From: Rhodobacteraceae bacterium Alg238-R152
GTDB taxonomy: Bacteria > Pseudomonadota > Alphaproteobacteria > Rhodobacterales > Rhodobacteraceae
Assembly: GCA_900537125.1 (NCBI GenBank)
Contig: UNRJ01000009.1
Span: forward strand, 181,339-245,338
Length of the DNA: 64,000 nt
Direction of reading: 5' to 3'
The position numbers were made by a program, and so were the translations under genes. The notes under the pieces were generated by a model. That model ran no database searches, was not told where the DNA came from, and saw only the letters and a program-made list of their open reading frames with translations. Shown in pieces: positions 10,184 to 19,039 of this stretch. The first letter of the stretch is position 1. Each line of letters opens with the position of its first letter.

Positions 10184-12331
10184 CTAGAACTGAGCGCGAA
10201 ACCCAAACATGACCGCCGTTTCACGGGCACCCGGAATGTGGCCGCGGTTTATGGCGTGCGCAAATGATACGCCAATATTTGTGTGACGTGTGAGGGGGCG
10301 TTCGTAACTCAATGTCAGTCGCATCTCTCTGTCAGATGGAGCCAGATCAATCGGCACGTTTTGATGTGTGATCGCACCGCTGTCGTTCACCATTGGTAGC
10401 GCCACTGACGTTGTGCCAGATGAGATCGCCGCTGGCATCGACAGAGAGAGGCTGAACCGGTCATTGTGCGAGAATGCGTTTTGGTGGGCGTAGGTCAACG
10501 CCCCGCCGTTCAGCAAAACATCAGCGGATTGTCCCAAACCGGACGCTTCCTGCCCCAGCGCATAGCCCAAGGCAAATTTAACTTGTGCATTGTCTGACAC
10601 TTCAGCTGACAGGGCCATATCCAGCGACATCAGAGAAGCATCGGATCCACCGTTCCAATCAGACAGCAAATCCATGGTGTCCTCGCCAAGCCCGCCGCCG
10701 ATCTGCAGGTTCGCCCCCCCCAGATCAAAACTGCGTCGCAAGCCCAATCCAAACCGATCCGACCCACCATTGCGGGACCGGTAGATCGACAGATCATAAG
10801 CACTGTCCAAAACCTGTATCGGAATGCCCGCCCCGGAGCCAAAAAACGTGGCGGAGCCAATCTCCGGTGCCCGGTATTGATCAAAATTGATCGCATCATC
10901 GGAAGTGAACATCGGTAAGGCTGGACGATGAGCAATCATCTGAGATGCATCAACCAAAAAGGACGCGGACAGAGAATCCTGGCTGACAACCTCGACATTG
11001 CGCAGCGCACGAGCGACCGCGTCACCGCTGGCGCTGCCGGCAACCGCAAGCGGTTCGTTGGCGTTGAGCACTGTGCCATTTTGAGTGGTGATGGTTGTTT
11101 GTCCAATTGGCATGAGTGCCGCCGCCACATCCAAAAACCCGTGCCCCCACTCGGAGCTATAGGCATGTTCAAAGCCCGGCACCAATTCAACTGCGCCGTC
11201 CTGCGTGAACCCGTCAAACTCATTGTCCGCGGACGCCAGCAAGCGAATGCGCAACTCCTGATGTGTCATGTCTGGAAATGCTTCGGCCAAAAGCGCAAGC
11301 GCGCCTGCCACGGCGGGAGTTGCATAAGAGGTGCCCGTGCCAAAGGCATAGCTGCGGTTGGAACTTGCAGTTGCCCCGGTCCAACTCCCGTTGGCCGCAA
11401 TACACCAAGACGCAGCTTCCAAACATCCTGCAGACACCCGTTTCGCGGAGACAACATCATCTCCGCTCACAACCGGCACACCATTCACAACCGCCAGCCA
11501 GCTTTGCTCCAGAGACGGTTCAAGAGCTGGTAGGCCCGACATAAGGCCAGAAGTGGTTTGGTCGTAATCATTGGAGGCCGCAAAAACAACAACACCATCA
11601 TTGGCGTAGTTTTTCAGCGCATTGAGATAGGTTCTCCCTGAGGAAGATCCGAAGATAAAGTTGTAGTCTGATCGGTTCACATTCATTCCCGAGTATCCCC
11701 AGGAATTGTTAAGCGCGACCGCTCCCGCCCGCGTCGCTGCATTCGCCGTTTCGGCCAATTGTGTATAAGAATCAAAGCTGCCAAAAATTGCATTTGCCCC
11801 GGGCGCCACCCCAATCATGTCATCGGAAAGACCCGTGGCGATAGACGCCACAAATGTCCCATGATCATCAGATGCAAGGCCGGTTCCTGTTGTCACGGAT
11901 TTGCCCGAAAAGGCTTCGTGACCTGAGCGGAACCCGCTGTCGGAGAATGCGATCACTTGTCCTGCCCCGGTCAATCCAGCGGCATGGGCGTAGTGAATGC
12001 CCGCGTGTTCGATTGGGTTTCCCTGCAAACGGACGTCCGCCCCAGAGTCAAAGCTGCCGTTCTCATTGTGATCAATGTATTGGCTCCCGGATGCAGATTG
12101 CACTTGGTATCGCGCATCCTTGGTGAGCAGGCGGTTGGCGCGCGTTCTCACCGAATCCAAACTACTCAAAAAGGACGCCAGCAACACCCCGTTGTCAGTT
12201 TGCGGGAGACCGGAGTCCTTTTTGCCGTTGCCTGGATCTTTCACCGCGGGAGTGTCCTCTCCCCCGCAGCCAGCCAGCAAGCCGGACACCAAGATCATTG
12301 CTGTTGAAAGACGTTTTGATCGCCAGTCCAT
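10184..12331 (-). CDS. S8 (subtilisin-like) serine peptidase autotransporter with lipoprotein signal
   Basis: A 715-residue secreted protease. A type II signal peptide ends in LAGC (Cys22). The subtilase catalytic triad is clear: D131 in AFSDSGF, H157 in DDHGTFVAS and S335 in GTSYATPAVAG. The C-terminal part (about 500-715) consists of alternating, glycine-rich amphipathic strands and ends in Phe (FGFRAQF), as expected of an autotransporter or outer-membrane beta-barrel domain. It is therefore probably a cell-surface protease. The combination of lipobox and barrel is unusual but known from the NalP/SphB1 type. The gene is divergent from the thioesterase gene and convergent with gatB. Confidence 0.9.
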   Translation of the reverse strand: MDWRSKRLSTAMILVSGLLAGCGGEDTPAVKDPGNGKKDSGLPQTDNGVLLASFLSSLDSVRTRANRLLTKDARYQVQSASGSQYIDHNENGSFDSGADVRLQGNPIEHAGIHYAHAAGLTGAGQVIAFSDSGFRSGHEAFSGKSVTTGTGLASDDHGTFVASIATGLSDDMIGVAPGANAIFGSFDSYTQLAETANAATRAGAVALNNSWGYSGMNVNRSDYNFIFGSSSGRTYLNALKNYANDGVVVFAASNDYDQTTSGLMSGLPALEPSLEQSWLAVVNGVPVVSGDDVVSAKRVSAGCLEAASWCIAANGSWTGATASSNRSYAFGTGTSYATPAVAGALALLAEAFPDMTHQELRIRLLASADNEFDGFTQDGAVELVPGFEHAYSSEWGHGFLDVAAALMPIGQTTITTQNGTVLNANEPLAVAGSASGDAVARALRNVEVVSQDSLSASFLVDASQMIAHRPALPMFTSDDAINFDQYRAPEIGSATFFGSGAGIPIQVLDSAYDLSIYRSRNGGSDRFGLGLRRSFDLGGANLQIGGGLGEDTMDLLSDWNGGSDASLMSLDMALSAEVSDNAQVKFALGYALGQEASGLGQSADVLLNGGALTYAHQNAFSHNDRFSLSLSMPAAISSGTTSVALPMVNDSGAITHQNVPIDLAPSDREMRLTLSYERPLTRHTNIGVSFAHAINRGHIPGARETAVMFGFRAQF

Positions 12332-12606
12332 TGTGCCGCTCGCCGTTGCCCTCGAAATCAGGGAAACGATATGCGTTGGACCTTAAGCATTGCCTGAAAC
12401 GCACCTTACCAAGTTGGAAAATCCACCCGCAAATTTCAGAAATAACATGCTGGTTTTGCTTAAAAATTGAGGCGTTCTCGATTTTCATCGCCTCCAAGCG
12501 CGGGGGCCTGAGTCGCCGTGCCGCTGCGTTACCAACACCTTGGAAGGTTGATCCTAGTGGGCGCTGGCGCCATACAAGTTTGACTGCAGGAGAAGGATAG
12601 TTTGTC

Positions 12607-13080
12607 ATGACTCAGCCGTTTGTCTCTGCGCCGATGAAGGTCGAAAAACAGTGGCTCGATTTCAATGGCCACCTCAACATGGCCTACTACAATGTGCTGT
12701 TTGACCGGGGGGTGGATCAGCTGGGGGCGTATCTCGGGTTTGGTCCGGATTATCGGGCACAGACGGGCAACACGACATTCTCGGCAGAATTCCACCTTTG
12801 TTATCTACGAGAACTGCATTTGGGTGACGAGGTTACTGCCTCTTTTCAGCTACTTGACCATGACACCAAGAGTTTTCACTTCTACCAAGAGTTGGTTCAC
12901 ACGGACGGTTGGGTTGCCGCCACTGGTGAGGGCATTGGGCTGCACATTGACCAAAGCGGCCCAAAGGTCGCCGCCATGCCGAACAGCATTCAAACGCGGT
13001 TTGCGGAGCTATCGCAGGCGCACAAATCCTTGCCCCATCCTGCGCGTGTTGGTCGGGTGATGGGTATTCGTCACAAGTGA
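12607..13080 (+). CDS. acyl-CoA thioesterase family protein (hot-dog fold)
   Basis: A 157-residue hot-dog-fold protein of the 4-hydroxybenzoyl-CoA thioesterase type. The N-terminal signature WLDFNGHLNMAYYNVLFD has the D-x-N-x-H-x-N arrangement where the active-site acid sits. Relatives include betainyl-/carnitinyl-CoA thioesterases, but no carnitine gene is next to it, so the substrate is undefined. An AGGAGAAGGA purine run precedes the ATG. It is probably the first gene of a short run with the methyltransferase that follows about 100 nt later. Confidence 0.85.
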   Translation: MTQPFVSAPMKVEKQWLDFNGHLNMAYYNVLFDRGVDQLGAYLGFGPDYRAQTGNTTFSAEFHLCYLRELHLGDEVTASFQLLDHDTKSFHFYQELVHTDGWVAATGEGIGLHIDQSGPKVAAMPNSIQTRFAELSQAHKSLPHPARVGRVMGIRHK

Positions 13081-13176
13081 ACGCGATGCTGAGGTGACAC
13101 GATTGTCCGACAAGCCCAAAAAGCCAGCCGCAAAACGCTGGACCTGCCGCCGCCCACATGAAACTGTGGCCGCCAA

Positions 13177-13770
13177 ATGGTAGACGTGATTGACATACTG
13201 CAGGAGCGCAAGGAACTGCCACAGTTTCTGGAGCGCGATGGGCTGATTGGAATAGAGCTTGGCGTGGCCGGTGGCTGGTATTCCAAGCGATTGATGCAAG
13301 GAGGGCTTTTCAAAGAGCTCTATGGGGTCGACATTTATGGCGATCACCACAACACCAAGGAATACATCAACGCGCTGCAAAACATCGGCATGGGGCAGAA
13401 CTACTGGCTGCTGCGGATGACGTTTGAAGACGCCTTGGATGCCTTCCCGGATGAGTATTTCGACTTTGTCTATATAGACGGCTATGCCCATACCGGCGAA
13501 GAACGTGGCAAGACCATGTTTGACTGGCTCAAGAAGGTGAAGGTTGGCGGCATGATTGCCGGGCACGACTATCACGAGAAATGGCCATTGGTGCAGATTT
13601 GCGTGGATGCTTTGGGCGAAGACCTTGGGCAGCCCATCATGCGAACGCAGCTGTCCAAAAACCGAGATCCACAGGACAAATTCCCAAGCTGGGCCATGTT
13701 CAAAGAGAGTGCCGATGTGCCGGAATACCCGGATCGTTTGCGCAAGCTTCCCAAAAAACTGCGTGGCTGA
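13177..13770 (+). CDS. class I SAM-dependent methyltransferase family protein
   Basis: A 197-residue Rossmann-fold protein of the Methyltransf_24 kind. The SAM-binding loop is IGIELGVAGGWYSKRL near residues 25-40. The acidic strand ends LYGVDIYGDHHN, and YFDFVYIDGYAHT and GGMIAGHDY are the typical later motifs. Such proteins modify sugars or small molecules; the substrate is not evident. No good Shine-Dalgarno precedes the ATG, so the start is uncertain. Confidence 0.8.
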   Translation: MVDVIDILQERKELPQFLERDGLIGIELGVAGGWYSKRLMQGGLFKELYGVDIYGDHHNTKEYINALQNIGMGQNYWLLRMTFEDALDAFPDEYFDFVYIDGYAHTGEERGKTMFDWLKKVKVGGMIAGHDYHEKWPLVQICVDALGEDLGQPIMRTQLSKNRDPQDKFPSWAMFKESADVPEYPDRLRKLPKKLRG

Positions 13771-13807
13771 CACCTGCGACATATGACAGAATTCTGGAAC
13801 TTTTGTA

Positions 13808-14299
13808 ATGACTTATGAGTACAAAGTAATTCCCGCCCCAACGCGTGGGCAAAAGGCCAAAGGCATCAAAGGCCCCGAAGGGCGATTTGCCAATACGCTT
13901 GAGAGTGAAATGAACCGGCTTGGCGCGGAAGGCTGGGAATATCTGCGCGCAGATACATTGCCAAACGAGGAACGTAGCGGGTTGACCGGCTCCAACACAA
14001 GCTATCGCTCGGTGCTGGTATTCCGCCGCGCCAAAGCCGGCGATATCGCCGCGTTTCAGCCAGAAACTTTGGCGGCCCCGAAAGTGGCGGAGTTGCCTGC
14101 CCCAAAAGACACACCACCTGAGACCGCCACAAATTCTGAAGAGACCAATGCAACCGTCAAAACCGAAGACACTTTGGTTTTGGAGGAGGACGACAAGACC
14201 GGTCCCTCTGCAGAACGAGACCCGGATGAAGGTGACTCTGTGGAAGATGTCAACGTGGCGCTCAAGAAGCGTGTGGAGACCTTGGAACAGTCCAAATAG
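13808..14299 (+). CDS. DUF4177 domain-containing protein
   Basis: A 163-residue protein whose first ~75 residues (MTYEYKVIPAP, then LGAEGWEYLRADTLP) form the DUF4177 domain. The remainder is a Pro/Glu/Thr-rich, acidic, probably disordered tail ending in a short helix. Function is unknown. It lies 38 nt after the methyltransferase stop and is convergent with bolA. Confidence 0.8.
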   Translation: MTYEYKVIPAPTRGQKAKGIKGPEGRFANTLESEMNRLGAEGWEYLRADTLPNEERSGLTGSNTSYRSVLVFRRAKAGDIAAFQPETLAAPKVAELPAPKDTPPETATNSEETNATVKTEDTLVLEEDDKTGPSAERDPDEGDSVEDVNVALKKRVETLEQSK

Positions 14300-14304
14300 G
14301 CGTC

Positions 14305-14565
14305 TTAAGCAGCGTCTAAGTCCAACGCCAACGCGTGAATGCGCCCGACAAGCTCTGCGCCCAGTGCCGCGTGTACCGCCCGGTGTCGCGCCAGACGGTT
14401 CTGCCCTGAAAAGCGTGCAGACCGGATACGTACATTAAAGTGGCTTTCGCCGCCGCCCGGCGCGCCCGCATGACCGGCGTGGCTGGCGCTGTCGTCTACA
14501 ACCTCCAGTTCTGTTGGCTCAAAGGCCTCAAACAACTTGTCGTGAATTTCCTGTGCGACGCTCAT
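14305..14565 (-). CDS. bolA: BolA family transcriptional regulator/iron-sulfur protein
   Basis: An 86-residue BolA-fold protein. GESHFNVRI and the conserved RHRAVHAAL helix carrying the His used with monothiol glutaredoxins for [2Fe-2S] binding are present. The start at 14565 is chosen over one at 14589 because GGGA stands 9 nt before it and the protein then begins MSVAQEIHDKL as usual. BolA proteins act in iron-sulfur handling or as regulators. It is divergent from the J-domain gene, an arrangement I recall from other Rhodobacterales. Confidence 0.9.
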   Translation of the reverse strand: MSVAQEIHDKLFEAFEPTELEVVDDSASHAGHAGAPGGGESHFNVRIRSARFSGQNRLARHRAVHAALGAELVGRIHALALDLDAA

Positions 14566-14640
14566 AATTTTTGTTCCCAACCTCTTCAATCTGGCCCCGT
14601 TTAGGGTAAACTCTCTGCTCCGAGTCGAATAGGTGCGCGA

Positions 14641-15264
14641 ATGGCAAAATCAGATCCCTTTGGTTTCGATATGTCGATTAAGTCGGCAAAGAAGAAAAAT
14701 CCGCGTGGGCGACGCGGAATGTCCGGGGCGTCGGAGACATCTCAGCGCCAGTGCGAGCACGATGGTTGCGAAGAACACGGTCAGTATCGCGCCCCGCGCG
14801 CGCCGGACGTACTTGATGAGTTCAAGTGGTTCTGCAAAGAACACATCCGCGAGTACAATCTGAAATGGAACTTCTTTGACGGCAAGACCGAGGCCGAACT
14901 GAACGCTCAGAATTCCAAAGACAAGGTCTGGGAGCGCGAGACCAAGAAATTCACTGATCCTGAAGCCCGTGCTTGGGCCCGGCTGGGCATCGAGAATCCG
15001 CATCAAGTGTTGGGGGGCAACGCCACACAGAACCCCGGCAAGAACGGAGGCGCAGGCAAACGCTTGCCCCCTACCGAGCGCCGCGCAATGGAGATTTTGG
15101 AAGCCAACGACAGCTGGACCAAAGCCGAAATTCGCAAGGCCTACAAAAAGCTTATTAAGGTGCTGCACCCGGACATGAATGGTGGCGACCGCAGCCAGGA
15201 AGACCAGCTGCAAGAGGTCATGTGGGCCTGGGAACAGATCAAAGAGAGCCGCAATTTCAAATAA
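14641..15264 (+). CDS. J-domain (DnaJ-like) protein
   Basis: A 207-residue protein with a C-terminal J domain (about 145-205) containing AEIRKAYKKL and the invariant HPD in KVLHPDMNGGD. Upstream is a basic N-terminus and two Cys pairs (CEHDGCEEHG and a later WFCKEH). It would stimulate an Hsp70 ATPase; its client is unknown. In other Rhodobacterales this gene usually stands between bolA and cobS; here about 5 kb separates it from cobS. Confidence 0.88.
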   Translation: MAKSDPFGFDMSIKSAKKKNPRGRRGMSGASETSQRQCEHDGCEEHGQYRAPRAPDVLDEFKWFCKEHIREYNLKWNFFDGKTEAELNAQNSKDKVWERETKKFTDPEARAWARLGIENPHQVLGGNATQNPGKNGGAGKRLPPTERRAMEILEANDSWTKAEIRKAYKKLIKVLHPDMNGGDRSQEDQLQEVMWAWEQIKESRNFK

Positions 15265-15286
15265 GTGCGGAGTTCGTAGACCATTG

Positions 15287-15315
15287 AGGCGTGACTTAAC
15301 GGTCGCGCCTTTTTT
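15287..15315 (+). terminator. intrinsic terminator downstream of the J-domain gene
   Basis: AGGCGTGAC/GTCGCGCCT forms a 9-pair stem (one G-U) with a 6-nt loop and is followed by six T. Confidence 0.8.
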
Positions 15316-15416
15316 GTTGCGATGGAATTTTCCCGAAAATCCGTTTGAGCTCTGACAATGCGTGGCTATCACTAAGTGTGAACACGCATACAAGCGACAA
15401 CACCGGGGACAAGGCC

Positions 15417-16958
15417 ATGCATCGACTGATAGAGCACCTGACTGCGCGGCCAAAGCAACTCTATGCCGTTGTTGGCTGCGCGGTGCTGTTGCTGCCTGTG
15501 GCGCTCTGGCTTGACCTCAACAGCCTGTCTCACCACAACCTCCACCGACAGGCCACCAGCCTGAACAAGTTGATGAATGACGTGCGTTCTTATTATGCTG
15601 AAAACGTGGTGGCGCGCGTTCAGGCCGCCCCCGGTGCCCCCCAAGCCCGGCATGACTACCACGACATCCAAGGGGCTTTCCCAATTCCAGCCACAGCGGC
15701 CATCGAACTGTCTGCACGGTTTTCCGAAATTCTGCCCGGCGTGGACTACCACTTTGTCTCAGACCACCCGTTTGCCGGACGCACCCAGCGGCACATGACC
15801 GACTTTGAGGCACACGCCCTGAAAATCTTCCGCGATCCCGCAAATGAAAGGGACCGAATTATCGCTGAAGAAGGCAACCTGCTTGATCATAAAATGACAT
15901 TGGCAGCACCGGTCTACATGCAAGAAGCTTGCGTGAGTTGTCACAACAGCCACCCCGAGAGCACCAAAAAAGATTGGCAAATTGGGGATGTGCGCGGCCT
16001 GCAGGTGGTCCATGTGCGGCAACCGCTAACGTTGGATCTGGCGTCGTTCAAGTTTTTGCTGAGTTACCTGCTTGTCGCGGGCACCTTTGGACTAGCGTTT
16101 GCTAAACATCAGCTGCGTTTGGCGGAAAAATTTGCCACCGCCAATGATGAGTTGACCGAGAACAATTCGTTCCTCGCCGATGTGTCGCTTAAGATTTCAA
16201 AGTACCTTGAGCCACAGGTGTACCGCTCCATTTTTGAGGGTGAACGGGATGTGTCCATCAGCACTGAACGTAAAAAGCTGACAGTATTTTTTAGCGACAT
16301 CAAAGACTTCACTGCCACCACCGAACGGATGCAACCCGAAGAACTTACCGCGCTGCTCAATGAATACTTCACCGAGATGGGGACCATTGCTCAAAAACAT
16401 GGTGCCACCATCGACAAGTTTATCGGTGATGCAATTGTCGCCTTTATTGGTGATCCAACCACCAATGGCGTGACCGAAGACGCGCGGGCCTGTGTGCGCA
16501 TGGCGCTGGACATGCAGTCGCGACTGGATGAGTTGGAAGTGCAATGGCGCGCCAAGGGGATTGAACACCCGTTCCGCGCACGCATGGGGATCAACACCGG
16601 CTATTGCAACGTTGGCAATTTTGGCAGCGACAGTCGCATGGACTATACCATCATCGGGGCCGAAGCGAACCTGGCTGCGCGCTTGGAAGGCATCGCGGAC
16701 CCTGGTGGCATTGTCATGAGCTATGAAACCTACGCCCACGCCCGTGATTTGGTCGATGCTGAGGCCCTAGAGCCGCAGCACTTCAAGGGCATTTCTCGCG
16801 AAATCATCCCTTATCGCGTTCTACGGCACGGCGCCAACCGACGTCCTGCCACTGCCCGCGAAGAGGGTGAAAGCCTGGTCGTTGATATGCAAGGCATGGA
16901 CGCGGACACACGTGCAAAAATTGCGGCGGCGGTTCGAAGCGCACTCGACAAAGCTTAA
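15417..16958 (+). CDS. adenylate/guanylate cyclase with N-terminal Tll0287-like (DUF3365) heme sensor
   Basis: A 513-residue membrane cyclase. TM1 is at about 15-34 and TM2 at 211-229. Between them is a periplasmic Tll0287-like (DUF3365) domain with the heme c motif CVSCH (C172-H176). After TM2 a short linker leads to a class III cyclase domain (about 285-450) with the two metal-binding aspartates D294 (FFSDIKDF) and D338 (FIGDAI). The chosen ATG has a GGGGA site upstream; a TTG further upstream is less likely. It probably makes cAMP in response to a redox or gas signal sensed by heme (inference). The stop overlaps the stop of the convergent gene. Confidence 0.9.
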   Translation: MHRLIEHLTARPKQLYAVVGCAVLLLPVALWLDLNSLSHHNLHRQATSLNKLMNDVRSYYAENVVARVQAAPGAPQARHDYHDIQGAFPIPATAAIELSARFSEILPGVDYHFVSDHPFAGRTQRHMTDFEAHALKIFRDPANERDRIIAEEGNLLDHKMTLAAPVYMQEACVSCHNSHPESTKKDWQIGDVRGLQVVHVRQPLTLDLASFKFLLSYLLVAGTFGLAFAKHQLRLAEKFATANDELTENNSFLADVSLKISKYLEPQVYRSIFEGERDVSISTERKKLTVFFSDIKDFTATTERMQPEELTALLNEYFTEMGTIAQKHGATIDKFIGDAIVAFIGDPTTNGVTEDARACVRMALDMQSRLDELEVQWRAKGIEHPFRARMGINTGYCNVGNFGSDSRMDYTIIGAEANLAARLEGIADPGGIVMSYETYAHARDLVDAEALEPQHFKGISREIIPYRVLRHGANRRPATAREEGESLVVDMQGMDADTRAKIAAAVRSALDKA

Positions 16959-17350
16959 GCTGCACTGGCAACTCGATCTGGCAACACCGCAACCTTGCGT
17001 GCCAGATCTGATGACAGGCAGCTTGGCGTATAACGTTCCTTTAGAAAGGTCCCCGCCAACAAGTCCGGGTTGCCAATCAAAAATTCTTCTGCAGTTTGTT
17101 CCGGCGAGGCGTGCATGGCCTCTGCAATGGCCGAAATAAAGGCCTGGGTAATTGTGGCATGAAACTTCTCTGGCACGCCGGCGGCGATTGTCAGACGCTT
17201 CAGCCCATCTGCGATACGCTTTGAGGCCGTGAAAAAATCATCTTCGCGCAACGCTTCATAAGCCACTGCAATATGGGCACGGTGGTCAAAATCTTGTGGC
17301 GCCAGTGTTCCGGCGTCCATCGCCAAAAGCGTCTTGTGATAATCGATCAT
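16955..17350 (-). CDS. conserved hypothetical protein with HxxH motif
   Basis: A 131-residue helical protein with an FDHRAHIAVAYEAL block at residues 21-34 and a second His in FHATIT (about 83-88). These conserved histidines suggest metal or small-ligand binding, but I do not know a function. It overlaps the preceding ribbon-helix-helix-like gene by ATGA (17347-17350), so the two form one transcript. Its stop shares TTAA with the stop of the cyclase. Confidence 0.7.
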   Translation of the reverse strand: MIDYHKTLLAMDAGTLAPQDFDHRAHIAVAYEALREDDFFTASKRIADGLKRLTIAAGVPEKFHATITQAFISAIAEAMHASPEQTAEEFLIGNPDLLAGTFLKERYTPSCLSSDLARKVAVLPDRVASAA

Positions 17351-17601
17351 CGATCTGTTCCCTCTTCAGATATCTTATGCGCGTCTTCCGCAGTTAGAGT
17401 GAGGTCGTACACCTCTTTCAGCATGGCAGCTTTGATCAGGGTTTGCTCGGAGAACGGCGTTTTCCCTTCCAGCGCATGTAGCATGACCCCCTCGACCAGT
17501 TCGGCAGTAGACATGTCCAAATGTTCAGCCAGTCCTTTCATGACTTTTAACAGGCGTTTCTCCAGTCGGAGGCCTGTCTGGGTTCGTTCAATCTTCTGCA
17601 T
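17347..17601 (-). CDS. small ribbon-helix-helix-like protein, possible autoregulator
   Basis: An 84-residue protein. The N-terminal TQTGLRLEKRLLKVMKG followed by AEHLDMSTAELVEGVMLHAL reads like a ribbon-helix-helix strand plus two helices; this is inference from pattern, not a recognised family. The start at 17601 is preferred to an upstream in-frame ATG at 17667 because AAGGTGAG stands 9 nt before it. That ribosome-binding site overlaps a perfect 16-bp palindrome (17614-17629), a plausible operator. It is translationally coupled to the HxxH gene. Confidence 0.7.
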   Translation of the reverse strand: MQKIERTQTGLRLEKRLLKVMKGLAEHLDMSTAELVEGVMLHALEGKTPFSEQTLIKAAMLKEVYDLTLTAEDAHKISEEGTDR

Positions 17602-17613
17602 AGGGGTAGACTC

Positions 17614-17629
17614 ACCTTGGTACCAAGGT
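17614..17629. promoter_or_regulatory. perfect 16-bp palindrome, candidate operator
   Basis: ACCTTGGT/ACCAAGGT is an uninterrupted two-fold symmetric site that covers the Shine-Dalgarno of the gene starting at 17601 and lies between it and the divergent AraC-family gene at 17715. A repressor bound here, or an mRNA hairpin, could block expression. Confidence 0.5.
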
Positions 17630-17714
17630 ATCTTTTTTAGTCGAAATTCCGTTTCTGTGTCAACCACTGGTTCAAAGCCTTGATTTTGGGCCTAAATTAC
17701 AGTGTGGTGTGCGT

Positions 17715-18731
17715 ATGATGCAAAATTCGGCAAAACATGTGGCGGCGATCGGGCGCGATTTTTCTGAGTACATCATTGGCCTTGGCTTTTCAGAGGCTGA
17801 TGTTCTCAAAGGGACGGGCCTGACCCTTGCGGAACTCCACGAGAACGAACAGCTTGTCTCGCTGGTTGGGTTGGCAAAAATTGTCGACAACGGCATTGGC
17901 CTTACCAGCGATGATTTGATTGCGGTACGCTGGGGACAGACGCGGCGCTTTGCAAAACTGGGATTGATTGGCTACCTCGGCCGCACCTCAAAGGACATCG
18001 GCTGTATTGTGACAAACCTTGCCCGATATGGTCAGGTGTTCTCGGACTCAATGCAGGTTGATGTGACGCGGCTGCATGACGAGGGGATTTTCATGTGGCG
18101 GTTCGATACCCCTGCCACCGTAGAACTGGGGCGGTTTATTGAGGCGCAAGTCAGCCAGTTTATCAACGGAACCAACAACTTGCTTCCTCGCACGGTCTTG
18201 CCGAAACAGGTCACTTTCTGCCATCGGCGCAAACACAACATCGCGGAGCTCGAAAATCTATACGGGTGCCCGGTCACCTTTGGCGCACAATGGAACAGTC
18301 TGCAATACCGGGTGACGGACCTGGACGTGCCGCTGCGCACCTCTGACGAAGGCTTGCATAAAATCCTACAAGCCCACGCGGATTTGGTTTTGGCACAGCG
18401 CCCCAAAAACCGCACCGATATTGAACTGGTGGTTGAACAGGCGATTTCAGATCGCATGGCCACTGGCCAGACCACGGTTTCGGTTGTCGCGAGAGATCTC
18501 GGCATGAGCGCCCGCACTCTGGCGCGGCGCCTGGGAGAAGCAAACACAACTTACCAGACAGTGTTGTCCAACTTTCGCCGGGCCATGGCGGATCGGTACC
18601 TCAAAAACAGCGACATGAGCCAAAGTGAAATTGCCTACCTTCTTGGCTACTCTGACGTGAGTTCTTTTGCCTCTGCCTTCAAACGCTGGACCGGACAATC
18701 CCCAGGAGAGCGGCGTCAATCCCTCGCTTAA
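17715..18731 (+). CDS. AraC family transcriptional regulator
   Basis: A 338-residue regulator with an N-terminal arabinose-binding-like effector domain (as in the OruR/ArgR-like subgroup) and a C-terminal double helix-turn-helix. In that region, MSARTLARRLGEANTTY and IAYLLGYSDVSSFASAFKRW are the two HTH units. An in-frame GTG at 17709 is an alternative start; no strong Shine-Dalgarno decides. It diverges from the ribbon-helix-helix-like pair, which it might control, but the target is not shown by sequence. Confidence 0.9.
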   Translation: MMQNSAKHVAAIGRDFSEYIIGLGFSEADVLKGTGLTLAELHENEQLVSLVGLAKIVDNGIGLTSDDLIAVRWGQTRRFAKLGLIGYLGRTSKDIGCIVTNLARYGQVFSDSMQVDVTRLHDEGIFMWRFDTPATVELGRFIEAQVSQFINGTNNLLPRTVLPKQVTFCHRRKHNIAELENLYGCPVTFGAQWNSLQYRVTDLDVPLRTSDEGLHKILQAHADLVLAQRPKNRTDIELVVEQAISDRMATGQTTVSVVARDLGMSARTLARRLGEANTTYQTVLSNFRRAMADRYLKNSDMSQSEIAYLLGYSDVSSFASAFKRWTGQSPGERRQSLA

Positions 18732-18889
18732 CAGGGCCATAGGCATCGCGTGACGGGTTGGCAAACTTTGACAAAACTGTGGCAGCTTTGACCAAAGCAA
18801 CCAACGGATCCCTCCCCATGTTGGGGGTGAGCGAACGGGCATAGCGCCCTTTCTTTTCACCCCACCATGACCCCAAGAAGGGAGACGTG

Positions 18890-19039
18890 ATGTATTTGAT
18901 GGTATTGTTACTGAGTGCTCTGGCGCCGCTGCTCTGGCTGCACAATCGTGCGCACCTGCAAGCTGTGACCATCAGACAAGAGACCCCAGCCCGCGATTTG
19001 GCAGCAAAAGGAGGACGGCCATGTCCAGACTCCTTCTGA
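18890..19039 (+). CDS. 49-residue single-span membrane peptide
   Basis: A short frame, MYLMVLLLSALAPLLWLHNR and on, with one hydrophobic segment (residues 2-17) and a polar, basic C-terminus. AAGGGAG ends 5 nt before the ATG, an excellent ribosome-binding site. The last 19 nt overlap the start of the response regulator at 19021, so the two would be translationally coupled. No homologue is recognised. A genuine small protein or a leader peptide is equally possible. Confidence 0.5.
   Translation: MYLMVLLLSALAPLLWLHNRAHLQAVTIRQETPARDLAAKGGRPCPDSF

Noticed and set aside
15345..15416. Upstream TTG start for the cyclase
   Set aside because: No Shine-Dalgarno; the extension is polar and the ATG at 15417 leads directly into the N-terminal TM region.
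18836..18857. Terminator after the AraC-family gene
   Set aside because: The GGGC/GCCC stem has four pairs and the T-run is broken, so support is too weak.
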